The notes under the pieces were generated by a model, which made no database searches, was not told the DNA's origin, and was given only the letters and a program-made list of their open reading frames with translations. A program made the position numbers and the translations under genes. A stretch of 64,000 bases of DNA from RHKX01 sp963820055 (lineage in GTDB: Bacteria; Actinomycetota; Thermoleophilia; Solirubrobacterales; 70-9), in contig CAWFYJ010000001.1 of the NCBI GenBank assembly GCA_963820055.1, forward strand, positions 124,001 to 188,000. Reading direction: 5' to 3'. Positions 19,060 through 28,924 of this stretch are shown here, one piece after another. Numbering within the stretch: the first letter of the stretch is position 1; each line of letters starts with the position of its first letter.

Positions 19060-19092
19060 GGGAGTGGGCTGAGAGGGGCGGCGGCGGGCGGG
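19060..19092 (+). other. G-quadruplex-type motif in the 18985-19283 intergenic region
   Basis: Five G-runs (19060-62, 19066-68, 19075-78, 19086-88, 19090-92) with loops of 3, 6, 7 and 1 nt. It lies in a G-rich, C-poor stretch (about 19025-19170) upstream of the MacB-type permease gene, on its template strand. The rest of this 300-bp gap holds a short GTACA...TGTAC inverted repeat near 19205-19222 and no gene. Confidence 0.4.
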
Positions 19093-19283
19093 AGTTTGGC
19101 CGGGGGGACCGGTGGGCTGTTCGGCCGAGGGGTTGGGCAGCGAAGGGGGTCCGGACGGAAGCTGATCGGGGGCCGCGGCTGACCTGAGGCCTCAATGGCA
19201 AGTTGTACATGCCCCAGCGTGTACGGATTGTCATTCGCGGCCCGGATGAAGCACCCGCCACCGGCCCCCCTCCCTGCCCAGAA

Positions 19284-20436
19284 CTACTCGGCGAAGCGGT
19301 CGCTCAGGCGCTCGACCAGGCGGCCGAGCGACGGGGCGTCGCGGGCGGTCTCGATCTGGCGCTTGCGGGCGGGTCGCGCGACGAGGTCGGTGAGCGACCC
19401 GAGCTCGTCGGCGCAGCCGAGGTCCTGCGGCGTGCGGGCGGCAGGCCTCGAGGAGGTCGTCGAGACGAGGTCGGGCGACCGGGATGCGGGTCTCGAGGTC
19501 GGGGTCGATGAGCTCGGCGTCGACGCCGTCGCGGGCGGCGAGGAAGCGGTTCTCGGAGATGACCTCCTGGGCGGCGATCGCGCCGTCGGTGGCGAAGCCC
19601 TCCTCGGCCTCCAGCTTGACCAGCGAGGCGACGAGGGCGACGAGGGCGGCGGTGTCGTCGCAGCGGGTCTGGGCGTCCATGACCCGGACCTCGATCGGTG
19701 CCGAGGGCGGGCTGGGGGCGGACGTCCCACCAGAGGAAGGTCGACTCGGGGACGGCGCCGGTGCGGATCAGCAGGTCGACGGTCTCGACGTAGGTCTCGT
19801 AGTCGCCGAAGGCGCGGGGCACGCCGACCCGGGGAAAGGCCTGAAAGAGCGGGGTGCGGGCCGAGGCGAGGCCGGAGTCGCGGCCCTGCCAGAAGGGCGA
19901 GTTGGCGGAGAGGGCGAGGAGCAGCGGGAGGTGGACGCGCATCCGGTCGTTGACGCGGATCGCGGTCTCGGGGTCGGGGACGCCGACGTGGACATGGAGG
20001 GCGAAGGTCGGCTCGCGGCGGGCGAGCTCGCGCATCGAGCCGTAGACGAACTGGTAGCGCTCGCCGCCGGAGACGGCGATCTCCTGCCAGATCGCGAACG
20101 GGTGGGTGCCCGAGACGGCGGCGCGCAGGCCGAGTGTCGCAAGGGTGCGCTCGAGCTCCTTGCGGAGGGCGCGGATCTCGTCGACGGCCTCGGCGACCGT
20201 CGGCGCCACCCCGGTCTGCACCTCGAATGCCGAGCCGTGGGTCTCGGCCGACACCTTCGTGCTGGACGTCGGCCGGGAGGCGCGGCAGCAGCTCGTCGAT
20301 CCGGTGGGCGAGCGCCCAGGTGCGCGGGTCGAGGAGCATCGCCTCCTCCTCGACCCCGAGCGTGTAGGGGCCGAGCGCATGCCCGCCCGCCCAATCCGGC
20401 CCAGGCGGGCTCGACGCGCTCGGCGCTCTCGTTCAT
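19284..20436 (-). pseudogene. Glutamate-cysteine ligase-like (YbdK/GCS2) gene, 4 frameshifts
   Basis: Read through four apparent single-base insertions (near 20395, 20260, 19693, 19428), the gene encodes about 382 residues of a carboxylate-amine ligase: 'PYTLGVEEEAMLLDPRTW', 'VSAETHGSAFEVQTG', 'GTHPFAIWQ', 'LHVHVGVPDPETAI', 'ALSANSPFWQGRDSG', 'EVRVMDAQTR'. The family makes gamma-glutamyl amides with ATP. The corrected length is an exact multiple of three and there are no in-frame stops apart from the shifts. Its ATG overlaps the end of the amidotransferase gene (ATGA). Either recent decay or local sequence error. Confidence 0.8.
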
Positions 20437-21230
20437 GTCACCGTCTTCCCCGCTAAGCGGCCGCTTGAACCCGCGGCGGCTTCGACGAACCCGCGGAAGA
20501 GCGCCTGCTCCTCGGGACGGTCGACCAGCAGCTCTGCGTGCCACTGCACCCCGAGCAGGAAGCGCGCGACCGGATCCTCGACCGCCTCGACCGTGCCGTC
20601 CGTCGGCCCACGCTGTCGCGACGAGGTCGCGGCCGAGCCGGTCGATCGCCTGGTGGTGGAACGAGTTGACGCCGGTCGCGTTCGCGCCGACCGTCGCCGC
20701 GAGCCGGCTGCCGGGATCGATCGTCGACCGGGTGGGACGGCTCGTTGCCCGGGATCCCCTGGCGGTGCGGCACGGCCTCGCGCCGGGTGGACGATCGGGA
20801 AGGTGCTGGACGAGGGTCCCGCCGCGGACGACGTTGAGCGCCTGGGTCCCGCGGCAGATCGCGAGGATCGGCATGTCGCGCTGGTCGGCGGCGCTCGCGA
20901 TCGCGAGCTCGAAGCGGTCGAGGTCGGGCTCGGTCGGGCCGAGGTGCTCGTCCGGCTCCTGGCCGTAGGCGTCCGGGTGGAGGTCGGGGCCGCCGGACAG
21001 GCAGATGCCCGCGAGCTGGTCGAGCAGCGGCTCGATCAGTCTCGATCCGCAGCGGCGGGATCACGACCGGCATCCCGCCCGTCGCCTCGATCGCCCTCAG
21101 ATAGGTGAGGCCGAGCGCCATCTCGTGCACGCGGCGGCTCGCCCTCCGGGGTCGGCTCGACCGTCTCGGCCTTGCGCACCTCCGAGGTCGTCACGCCGAT
21201 CAGCGGGCAGCTGCGCCGCGTTGCCGTCAC
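20433..21230 (-). pseudogene. Class I glutamine amidotransferase / peptidase C26 gene, 6 frameshifts
   Basis: After removing six apparent single-base insertions (near 21131, 21036, 20795, 20780, 20721, 20600) it encodes about 263 residues: 'CPLIGVTTSEVRKAE', 'EMALGLTYLRAIEATGGMPV', nucleophile Cys in 'AICRGTQALNVVRGG', 'HRQGIPGNEPSHPV', and the catalytic His in 'GVQWHAELL'. Relatives hydrolyse gamma-glutamyl amides such as gamma-Glu-GABA. GTG start, 15 nt after the ATP-grasp stop. All shifts are in the same +1 direction. Coding quality between shifts is normal. Confidence 0.8.
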
Positions 21231-21245
21231 CGGTGGCCGATCCGC

Positions 21246-22639
21246 TCAGAGAACCCACGTGTCCTTCGCTCCTCCTCCACGCCCGCTGTTGACGACCATC
21301 TCTCCCTCGCCCGCGGGCGAACCTGGTGAGACCGCCGGCAGCCACGGTCACGGACTCACCCGCGGTGACGACGAACGGTCGCAGGTCGACGTGACGCTCT
21401 CCGATGCCCGCCGGAGTGACGGTCGGATGGGTCGACAGAGCGACCGGCTCCTGGGCGACCCAGGCCGCCGGCGAGCGCCTGACCTCGGCCGCCACCGCCT
21501 CGAGCTCGGCGGCCCGTCGCGAGCGGGCCGATCGTGACGCCGCGGCCGCCGAACTCCGAGCGCGGCTTGATCGACGAGCTCGGCGAGCCGCGGCAGCGCC
21601 CGCTCGAGCTGCGCCGGATCGCCGAGGTCGTACCCCGGCACCGAACGAAGCAGCGGCTCCTCGCCGAGGTAGAAGCGGATCATCCCCTCGACGTAGACGT
21701 GGACGGCCTTGTCGTCGGCGACGCCGCTGCCCGGTGAGTTGACGCAGCCGAGCGTCCCGGCGAGCAGCGGGGCCGTCAGCAGCTCGCCGAGCTCCGTCGC
21801 ACGCGCCGTCGGAGTCGGTCAGGCGCTCGTCGTCGACGCGCCGGTAGACGACGTCGACGGGCTCACCGGCGTAGAGGAGACGGTCGCCACGGCGCTCGAG
21901 GTCGCCGACCGAAGCGACCGTCATCCCGATCCGAGCCGCGAGGTCGGCGTGCTCGTACGCCGCGCCCGGCGTCGGGGCCGTCGTTGAGGAGCACGATCGC
22001 GGGGCCGCTCCACGCCGGCCGGCGCCGCGGACGCGAGCGCGGCCGCCAGCGCGCCGACCGCGGGATCGAGCGACCGCGGTTCGAGCCCGCACTCGGCGGC
22101 GAGCGGCTCGAGGCCGCCGGCGGGCGGCGAGCAGGTAGGCCAGCCCCGAGGGTGCCCGCATGTTGTCCTCGAGGACGAGGAAGGAGCCGTCGGGAGCGCG
22201 GACGAGATCCGGGCCGGCGACGTGGGCGGCGACGGCCGCACCCGTCCCCTGCCAGCGCCGGCTCATAGCGGTCGGCCTCGTCGATCACGCGGCCGGGAAC
22301 CACCCCGGCCGCGACGATGCGCCGCTCGCCGTAGACGTCGGCGAGGAACGCGTTCAGCGCCCTGACCCGCTGGGCGAGCCCGGCCGCGAGCCGGTCCCAG
22401 TCGTCGGCCCCGATGATCCGCGGTACGACGTCGACGATGAACGGCGACGAGCCGAACCGGACACCCTCCCGGTCGAGGCGCGCCGTGAGCCGATCGCGCT
22501 CGCCGGCGAGCCCGGCTTCGTCCCAGTGCCCGAGGAAGCGCTCGTAGGCGGCCGGGGCGGCGGCGCGCTCGTCGAACGCGCCGGATCCGAACGGTCCGCT
22601 CACCGAGGCGGGTGCTGGCACGGCCATCGTGACATTCAT
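21246..22639 (-). pseudogene. Circularly permuted type 2 ATP-grasp gene, 8 frameshifts
   Basis: Eight apparent single-base insertions (near 22255, 22120, 22018, 21965, 21803, 21570, 21512, 21313) interrupt a protein of about 461 residues. Segments in order: 'FIVDVVPRIIGADDWDRL', 'ALNAFLADVYGER', 'GPDLVRAPDGSFLVLEDNMR', 'PSGLAYLL', 'GTLGCVNSPGSGVADDKAVH', 'MIRFYLGEEPLL', 'VIKPRSEFGGRGVTIG', ending 'GGGAKDTWVL'. This is the COG2308/DUF404-407 family, which joins carboxylates and amines in small peptide-like products. The ATG at 22639 has TACCGT six bases upstream. Confidence 0.82.
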
Positions 22640-22645
22640 GCTCAC

Positions 22646-22651
22646 ACGGTA
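22646..22651 (-). promoter_or_regulatory. -10 element (TACCGT), leaderless start of the ATP-grasp operon
   Basis: TACCGT on the minus strand, 6 nt before the ATG at 22639. An intact-looking promoter in front of genes that are frameshifted. The 22652-22838 interval to gltB contains no recognisable gene. Confidence 0.4.
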
Positions 22652-22838
22652 GGCCCGCATCCGCAAAGGATGTTTGTCCCAGCGGCTAAACCGGGATCGC
22701 GGATTTTGTCTCCGATTTCCGACGGCTCGATGCGGGTTGCCGTACCCTTTCGGGGCCGCCGTGCGGTCCCCGACCCGGGCTGCCAAGGGGTCGCACGCGT
22801 CCGGTCGGCATCTCTCCGCGCCCGCGCGGTGCCCTTTC

Positions 22839-25800
22839 ATGACTCACAAAGACAACACCAGCTTTCCCACCGCTCCCGACCTCCGCGAGGAAGGGTTCGG
22901 CGGCATTCACGATCCCTCGTTCTTCCATGACGGCTGCGGCGTCGCCTGCGTCGCCCGCCTCGACGGGCAGGCGATCCACGAGACGATCGACCGGGCACTC
23001 GTCGCCCTCGACCGCCTCGAGCATCGCGGCGCCGCCGGCGCCGACGAATCGACCGGCGACGGCGCCGGGATCATGTTCGGGCTGCCGCACGAGTTCTTCC
23101 GCTCGCGGACGGCGGAGATCGACACCGAGCCCGTCGTCCTCCCCGGCCCCGGCAAGCTCGCCGTGGCGATGTGCTTCATGCGCCGTGACCCGGCGGGCGG
23201 CACCGAGCGGATCCGCCGCCGGATCGCCGAACTCGTCGCCGAGGCCGGGCACACCCCGATCGGCTGGCGGCAGGTGCCGGTCGACGAGACCTCCTGCGGC
23301 GAACTCGCCCGCGAGTGTGCGCCGCAGATCAGCCAGCTCTTCATCGCCGCCGGCGACCACGTCTCCGACGAGGCCTCCTTCGACCGGAGCCTGTTCGTGG
23401 TCAGGCGCCGGGCCGAGCACGAGTTCGGCTCCGACGTCTTCTTCCCGAGCATGTCCTGCCGGACGATCGTCTACAAGGGGATGCTGACGGCGCCGCAGCT
23501 GCCGCAGTTCTTCCCCGATCTCCGCGACCTGTCGCTGCGCAGCACGTTCGCGATCGTCCACTCGCGCTTCTCGACCAACACCGCGCCGAGCTGGGAGCTC
23601 GCCCAGCCGCTGCGGATGATCGCCCACAACGGCGAGATCAACACCGTCCGCGGCAACGTCAACTGGATGCGGGCCCGCGAAGCGGTCCTGTCTTCGGATG
23701 CGTTCGGTGACGACCTCGCCGACTGCCTGCCGCTGATCGACGAAGGGGTCTCCGACTCCGCCGCATTCGACCGCGCCTTCGAGCTGATGGTGCTCGGCGG
23801 GCGGACGCCGCACCACGCGATGATGATGATGATCCCGGCCTCCTGGGAGGACCGCGACGACGTGCCGGCCGAGCTCGAGGGCTTCTACCGCTACCACTCC
23901 CGTCTCGTCGAACCCTGGGACGGTCCCGCCGGCATCGCCTTCTGCGACGGGCACACCCTCGGCGCGATGCTCGACCGCAACGGCCTGCGCCCGGGCCGCT
24001 GGATGATCACCCGCGACGGCTGGGTCTGCCTCGGCTCCGAGTCGGGGATCTTCACGACGACCCCGGCCAAGATCGCGCGGATGGGCCGCCTCCACCCCGC
24101 CCAGCTATTCGTCGTCGATCTGGAGACCGGCCTCGTCCGCACCGACGGTGAGCCGGAGCTGTCGGTCGCTTCCTCGGCTCCCTACGGCGAGTGGTACGCG
24201 GAGGGCAAGCTCGGCGTCCGCCAGCTCCCCGATCCGATGGCGACCATTCAGCCCGTCGAGCCGCTGCTGAAGCGCCAGCTCGCGTTCGGCTACACCCAGG
24301 AGGATCTGCGGACGCTGCTCGCGCCGCTGCTCCGCGACGGCCGCGAGCCGACCGGCTCGATGGGCAACGACCTCGCCCTCGCCGTCTTCTCCGACTACCG
24401 GCCCTCGCTCTACAGCTACTTCAAGCAGCGCTTCGCCCAGGTGACCAACCCAGCGATCGACTCCGTCCGCGAGCAGTGCGTGATGAGCCTGCGCACCGAC
24501 ATCGGGCCGCAGGGCAACCTGCTCAGCGAGGAGCCGCAGGTCGTCAACCACGTCGAGCTCGCCCAGCCGATCCTCACCGACTTCGAGCTCGAGCGGCTGC
24601 GCCGCAACCCTCACAACGCGCTCAACAGCACGACCATCGACATCACCTGGTCGCTCGACGACGGCGAGGAGGGCCTCGACGCCGCCCTCGACCGGATCCG
24701 CGCGCAGGCCGTCGAGGCAGTCGCCGGCGACACGACTCTGCTCGTCCTCAGCGATCGCCCGGTGAGCGCCGAGCGGGTGCCGATCCCCTCGCTCCTCGCC
24801 TGCTCGACCGTCCATCACGCCCTAACCCTCGAGGGCACACGCCTCCGCGCCGCGCTCGTCGTCGAGTCCGGCGAGCCGCGGGAGATCCACCACCTCGCAG
24901 CGCTGATCGGCTACGGGGCGACCGCGATCAACCCGTACCTGATGCTCGAGACGATGACGATGCTCGACGAGCCGACCGTCGGCCTCGACGGGCCGCTCGC
25001 CGACGCCAACGAGCTCGCGATCGCCGGGATCAGCAAGGGCCTCCTGAAGATCCTCTCGAAGATCGGGATCGCGACCATCCGCTCCTACCGCGGCGCGCAG
25101 ATCTTCGAAATCGTCGGGATCGACGAGGACGTCGTCGCGACCCACTTCACCGGCACCCCATCGCGCCTCGGCGGCATCGGCCTCGGCGAGATCGCCCGCG
25201 AGGCCCTCGACCGCCACGCCCGCGCCTACCCCGCCGCCCACGGCATGGCTCTCCCCGAGCACGTCGAGGAGGCGCGCCTCGCCGCCGCCAGCGAGAAGCT
25301 CCTGCCGCAGGGCGGCGTCTACCGCTGGCGTCGCGACGGCGAAAAGCACATGTGGGACCCGGAGACGATCGCCTCGCTGCAGCGGGCGACGCGCTCCGAG
25401 AACGGCGACGGCCAGGAGTCCTACGACGACTTCAGCCGCCGGGTCAACGAGGAGAACGCCTCCCACGCCCTGCTCCGCGGCCTCTTTCGCTTCAACGCGG
25501 CGGCCGAGCCGGTGCCGCTCGACGAGGTCGAGCCGGCGGCGGAGATCGTCAAGCGGTTCTCGACCGGAGCGATGAGCCTCGGTGCCCTCTCCCCCGAGGC
25601 CCACGAGACGCTGGCGATCGCGATGAACCGCCTCGGCGGCTGGTCGAACAGCGGCGAGGGCGGCGAGGACCGTCGCCGCAACACGCCCGACCCGAACGGC
25701 GACCGGCGCCGATCGCGGATCCGCCAGGTCGCATCCGGCCGCTTCGGCGTCGACGTCGAATACCTCTCGCGAGCGGACCAGATCCAGATCAAGATCGCCC

Positions 25801-27458
25801 AGGGCGCGAAGCCCGGCGAGGGTGGGCAGCTTCCCGGCCACAAGGTCGACGCCTACATCGGCGCGCTCCGCTACGCGCTGCCGGGCACCGAGCTGATCTC
25901 CCCTCCGCCTCACCACGACATCTACTCGATCGAAGACCTCAAGCAGCTGATCTACGACCTCCGCGCCGCCAACCCGACGGCAGGCGTCTCGGTCAAGCTC
26001 GCCGCGGAGTCCGGCGTCGGGACGGTCGCCGTCGGAGTCGTGAAGGCCGGCGCCGATCACGTCGTGATCGCCGGCCACGACGGCGGCACCGGCGCGTCGC
26101 CGCTCTCGTCCATCCAGGGCGCCGGCGCCCCCTGGGAGATGGGGATCGCCGAGACCCAGCAGGCCCTTCTCGACAGCGGCCTGCGGACCCGGGTCATCCT
26201 CCAGACCGACGGTCAGATGCGGACCGGCCGCGACGTCGTGATCGGCGCGCTCCTCGGCGCCGACGAGATCGGCCTCTCCACCGCCCCCCTGATCGCGACC
26301 GGCTGCATCATGATGCGCGTCTGCCACCTGAACACGTGCCCGGTCGGCGTGGCGACCCAGGACCCCGAGCTCCGCGCCCGCTTCTCCGGCAAGCCCGAGC
26401 ACGTCGTCCGCTACATGCTGCTCGTCGCCGAGGAGGCCCGGCAACTGATGGCCTCGCTCGGCGTCCGCCGCTTCTCCGACCTCGTCGGCCGGACCGAGCT
26501 GCTCGCCCAGGACCACGCGATCGAGCACTGGAAGGCGAGCTCGCTCGACCTCGCGCCGCTGCTCGCCGTGCCGGCCCAGGCCGTCGACGCCCCACGCGGT
26601 TTCGTCCCCGGCGACGCCAAGGAGCATCCCGTCGGTCAATCGTTCGACGAGCGCAAGCTGCTCGGCCCGGCGCGACCGGCGATCGAGAACGGCGAGAAGG
26701 TCAGCTACTCCACCAGCGTCACCAACATCGACCTCGCCGTCGGCGGTCGCGTCTCGAACGCGCTGGTCGTCGCCCGCGGTCCCGAGGGACTTCCCGAGGA
26801 CACGATCGAGTTCGACCTGACCGGCTCGGCCGGTCAGACCGCGGGCGCCTGGCTCGCTCCCGGGGTGACGATCAACGTCGCCGGCGACGTCAACGACTAC
26901 GCCGGCAAGGGCCTCTCCGGCGGAGTCCTCGCCGTCCGCCCGGGCCCGGGCGCCGGCTACAGGGCCGAGCGCAACGTGATCGCCGGCAACGTCGCCCTCT
27001 ACGGCGCGACCGCGGGCAAGGCGTTCTTCCGCGGCCTCGCCGGCGAGCGGTTCGCCGTCCGCAACTCGGGCGCCCTCGCCGTCGTCGAGGGCATCGGCGA
27101 GCACGGGTGCGAGTACATGACCGGCGGCTGCGTCGTCATCCTCGGCCCGACGGGACGGAACTTCGCCGCCGGCATGAGCGGCGGCATCGCCTGCATCTGG
27201 GACCCCAAGGACGAGTTCCCCCCGAAGTGCAACATGGGGATGGTCGAGCTCGAACCCGTCCACCCCGACGGCAACCGCTTCCTCCACAACCTCGTCACCG
27301 AGCACCAGCAGCGGACCGGATCGACGGTCGCAGCGGGGCTGCTCGACCGCTGGGACGAGGCTGCGAGCGAGTTCGTCGTCGTCATCCCTCCGGGCTTCCG
27401 CGCCGCCCTCGCCCACACCGCACCGCCCGCCAAGGGCCGCACCATCAACCTGGCCTGA
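22839..27458 (+). CDS. gltB: Glutamate synthase (NADPH), large subunit
   Basis: 1539 residues, the expected size. A 32-residue propeptide precedes the N-terminal nucleophile Cys33 ('HDGCGVACVARL') of the Ntn amidotransferase domain (about 33-430). Then come the central domain and the FMN synthase domain ('GAMSLGALSPEAHETLAIAM', 'SPPPHHDIYSIEDLKQLIYDL'). The 3Fe-4S cluster cysteines are in 'CIMMRVCHLNTCPVG' (about 1157-1168), and the beta-helix C-terminal domain ('GGCVVILGPTGRNFAAGMSG') is present. It converts 2-oxoglutarate plus glutamine to two glutamates with GltD. The ATG at 22839 gives a normal propeptide; the frame is open further upstream. Confidence 0.97.
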   Translation: MTHKDNTSFPTAPDLREEGFGGIHDPSFFHDGCGVACVARLDGQAIHETIDRALVALDRLEHRGAAGADESTGDGAGIMFGLPHEFFRSRTAEIDTEPVVLPGPGKLAVAMCFMRRDPAGGTERIRRRIAELVAEAGHTPIGWRQVPVDETSCGELARECAPQISQLFIAAGDHVSDEASFDRSLFVVRRRAEHEFGSDVFFPSMSCRTIVYKGMLTAPQLPQFFPDLRDLSLRSTFAIVHSRFSTNTAPSWELAQPLRMIAHNGEINTVRGNVNWMRAREAVLSSDAFGDDLADCLPLIDEGVSDSAAFDRAFELMVLGGRTPHHAMMMMIPASWEDRDDVPAELEGFYRYHSRLVEPWDGPAGIAFCDGHTLGAMLDRNGLRPGRWMITRDGWVCLGSESGIFTTTPAKIARMGRLHPAQLFVVDLETGLVRTDGEPELSVASSAPYGEWYAEGKLGVRQLPDPMATIQPVEPLLKRQLAFGYTQEDLRTLLAPLLRDGREPTGSMGNDLALAVFSDYRPSLYSYFKQRFAQVTNPAIDSVREQCVMSLRTDIGPQGNLLSEEPQVVNHVELAQPILTDFELERLRRNPHNALNSTTIDITWSLDDGEEGLDAALDRIRAQAVEAVAGDTTLLVLSDRPVSAERVPIPSLLACSTVHHALTLEGTRLRAALVVESGEPREIHHLAALIGYGATAINPYLMLETMTMLDEPTVGLDGPLADANELAIAGISKGLLKILSKIGIATIRSYRGAQIFEIVGIDEDVVATHFTGTPSRLGGIGLGEIAREALDRHARAYPAAHGMALPEHVEEARLAAASEKLLPQGGVYRWRRDGEKHMWDPETIASLQRATRSENGDGQESYDDFSRRVNEENASHALLRGLFRFNAAAEPVPLDEVEPAAEIVKRFSTGAMSLGALSPEAHETLAIAMNRLGGWSNSGEGGEDRRRNTPDPNGDRRRSRIRQVASGRFGVDVEYLSRADQIQIKIAQGAKPGEGGQLPGHKVDAYIGALRYALPGTELISPPPHHDIYSIEDLKQLIYDLRAANPTAGVSVKLAAESGVGTVAVGVVKAGADHVVIAGHDGGTGASPLSSIQGAGAPWEMGIAETQQALLDSGLRTRVILQTDGQMRTGRDVVIGALLGADEIGLSTAPLIATGCIMMRVCHLNTCPVGVATQDPELRARFSGKPEHVVRYMLLVAEEARQLMASLGVRRFSDLVGRTELLAQDHAIEHWKASSLDLAPLLAVPAQAVDAPRGFVPGDAKEHPVGQSFDERKLLGPARPAIENGEKVSYSTSVTNIDLAVGGRVSNALVVARGPEGLPEDTIEFDLTGSAGQTAGAWLAPGVTINVAGDVNDYAGKGLSGGVLAVRPGPGAGYRAERNVIAGNVALYGATAGKAFFRGLAGERFAVRNSGALAVVEGIGEHGCEYMTGGCVVILGPTGRNFAAGMSGGIACIWDPKDEFPPKCNMGMVELEPVHPDGNRFLHNLVTEHQQRTGSTVAAGLLDRWDEAASEFVVVIPPGFRAALAHTAPPAKGRTINLA

Positions 27459-27461
27459 CCG

Positions 27462-28883
27462 ATGGCGAACCCGCGCGGATTCATGGAAGTACATCGCGTG
27501 CCCGCGCCCGAGCGGTCGCCGCGCGAGCGCGTGAACGACTACGGCGAGATCTACCAGACGCTTCCCGAGGACGAGCTCAAGCACCAGGCCTCCCGCTGCA
27601 TGGACTGCGGTGTCCCCTTCTGCAACAACGCCTGCCCGCTCGGCAACCTGATCCCGGACTGGAACGACCTCGCGCGCGTCGGCGACTGGAAGGGCGCGAT
27701 CGACCAACTCCACGCGACCAACAACTTCCCCGAGTTCACGGGGCTGATCTGCCCGGCTCCCTGCGAGTCCGCCTGCGTCCTCGACATCGACGACGACCCG
27801 GTGATGATCAAGCAGATCGAGTACTGGACGATCGACAACGCCTTCAAGCAGGGCTGGGTCGTCGCCAACCCGCCGCCGGTGCGGACCGGGCGCCACGTCG
27901 CCGTCGTCGGCTCCGGCCCGGCCGGGATGGCCGCCGCCGACGAGCTCAACAAGGTCGGCCACATCGTCACCGTCTACGAGCGCGACGAAGCGCCGGGCGG
28001 CCTGCTCCGCTTCGGCGTCCCCGACGCCAAGCTCGAGAAGTGGATGATCGACCGGCGGATCGCGATCCTCGAAGAGGAGGGCATCGAGTTCGTCTGCGAC
28101 GTCGACGTCGGGCGCGACCTCAGCGTCGAGCGCCTGCGCGGCAAGTTCGACGCTGTCGTCCTCGCCACCGGCTCGCGGGTCGAGCGCGACCTCGACGTCC
28201 CCGGCCGCGAGCTCGACGGCGTCCACTTCGCCATGGAATACCTCTACGGCCGCAACCGCTGGGTCGCGGAGTCGCAGGGCCGCGTCGCCAAGCACGCCGA
28301 GCGGGAGATCAGCGCCGCCGGCAAGCGCGTCGTCGTCATCGGCGGCGGCGACACCGGCATGGACTGCGTCTCGAACGCGCTGCGCGAGGGAGCCGCCGAC
28401 GTCCTCCTGCTCGACGTCTACCCCGAGGTTCCCGCCGGCGGCCGCTACCCGAACACTCCGTGGCCGATTCAGCCGCGCCGCCTCGTCACCACCTACGCCC
28501 TGGAGGAGGGCGGCGAGCGCCGCTTCGGCCGCCAGGTGCTGGGGATGGAGGGCGAGGACGGCAAGGTCACGCGGCTGCTCGCCCGCGAGGTGACCGGCGA
28601 GTCGTCGCGGACGCTCGTCGGCGTCGAGGGCAGCGAGTTCGCGATCGAAACGGACCTCGTCCTGATCGCCGTCGGGTTCACCAACCCCGAGCACGAGGGT
28701 CTCCTCGAGGGTCTCGGCGTCGACCTCGACCGCAGCGGCAACGTCAAGGCCGGCACGTTCACCACTTCCGTCGATCGCGTCTACGCGGCCGGCGACGTCC
28801 GCGTCGGCGCTTCGCTCGTCGTCACAGCGATCGCCGAGGGCCGCCGCTGCGCCCGGGTGGTCGAGGCCGCGCTCCGCGTCTAG
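27462..28883 (+). CDS. gltD: Glutamate synthase (NADPH), small subunit
   Basis: 473 residues, 3 nt after gltB. Two N-terminal Cys clusters ('CMDCGVPFCNNACP', 'CPAPCESAC') bind the 4Fe-4S centres. The FAD motif is 'VAVVGSGPAGMAAADEL', the NADPH motif 'VVVIGGGDTGMDCV', and the C-terminal FAD block 'VYAAGDVRVGASLVVTAI'. It feeds electrons from NADPH to GltB. Complete. Confidence 0.97.
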   Translation: MANPRGFMEVHRVPAPERSPRERVNDYGEIYQTLPEDELKHQASRCMDCGVPFCNNACPLGNLIPDWNDLARVGDWKGAIDQLHATNNFPEFTGLICPAPCESACVLDIDDDPVMIKQIEYWTIDNAFKQGWVVANPPPVRTGRHVAVVGSGPAGMAAADELNKVGHIVTVYERDEAPGGLLRFGVPDAKLEKWMIDRRIAILEEEGIEFVCDVDVGRDLSVERLRGKFDAVVLATGSRVERDLDVPGRELDGVHFAMEYLYGRNRWVAESQGRVAKHAEREISAAGKRVVVIGGGDTGMDCVSNALREGAADVLLLDVYPEVPAGGRYPNTPWPIQPRRLVTTYALEEGGERRFGRQVLGMEGEDGKVTRLLAREVTGESSRTLVGVEGSEFAIETDLVLIAVGFTNPEHEGLLEGLGVDLDRSGNVKAGTFTTSVDRVYAAGDVRVGASLVVTAIAEGRRCARVVEAALRV

Positions 28884-28886
28884 GGG

Positions 28887-28916
28887 TTGCTCGCGGTCCC
28901 CTCCCGGGGTTATAGT
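28887..28916 (+). promoter_or_regulatory. Promoter of the 28925 gene
   Basis: TTGCTC (28887-28892) and TATAGT (28911-28916) with an 18-nt spacer. The -10 ends 8 nt before the ATG at 28925 and there is no Shine-Dalgarno, so a leaderless transcript is expected. Confidence 0.6.
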
Positions 28917-28924
28917 CGCCGCCG

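Noticed and set aside
19284..22639. Programmed +1 frameshifting as the explanation of the broken operon
   Set aside because: The sites lack slippery codons, rare codons or stop codons in the zero frame, and 18 events in three genes would be unprecedented. It is kept only as a remote possibility in the finding.
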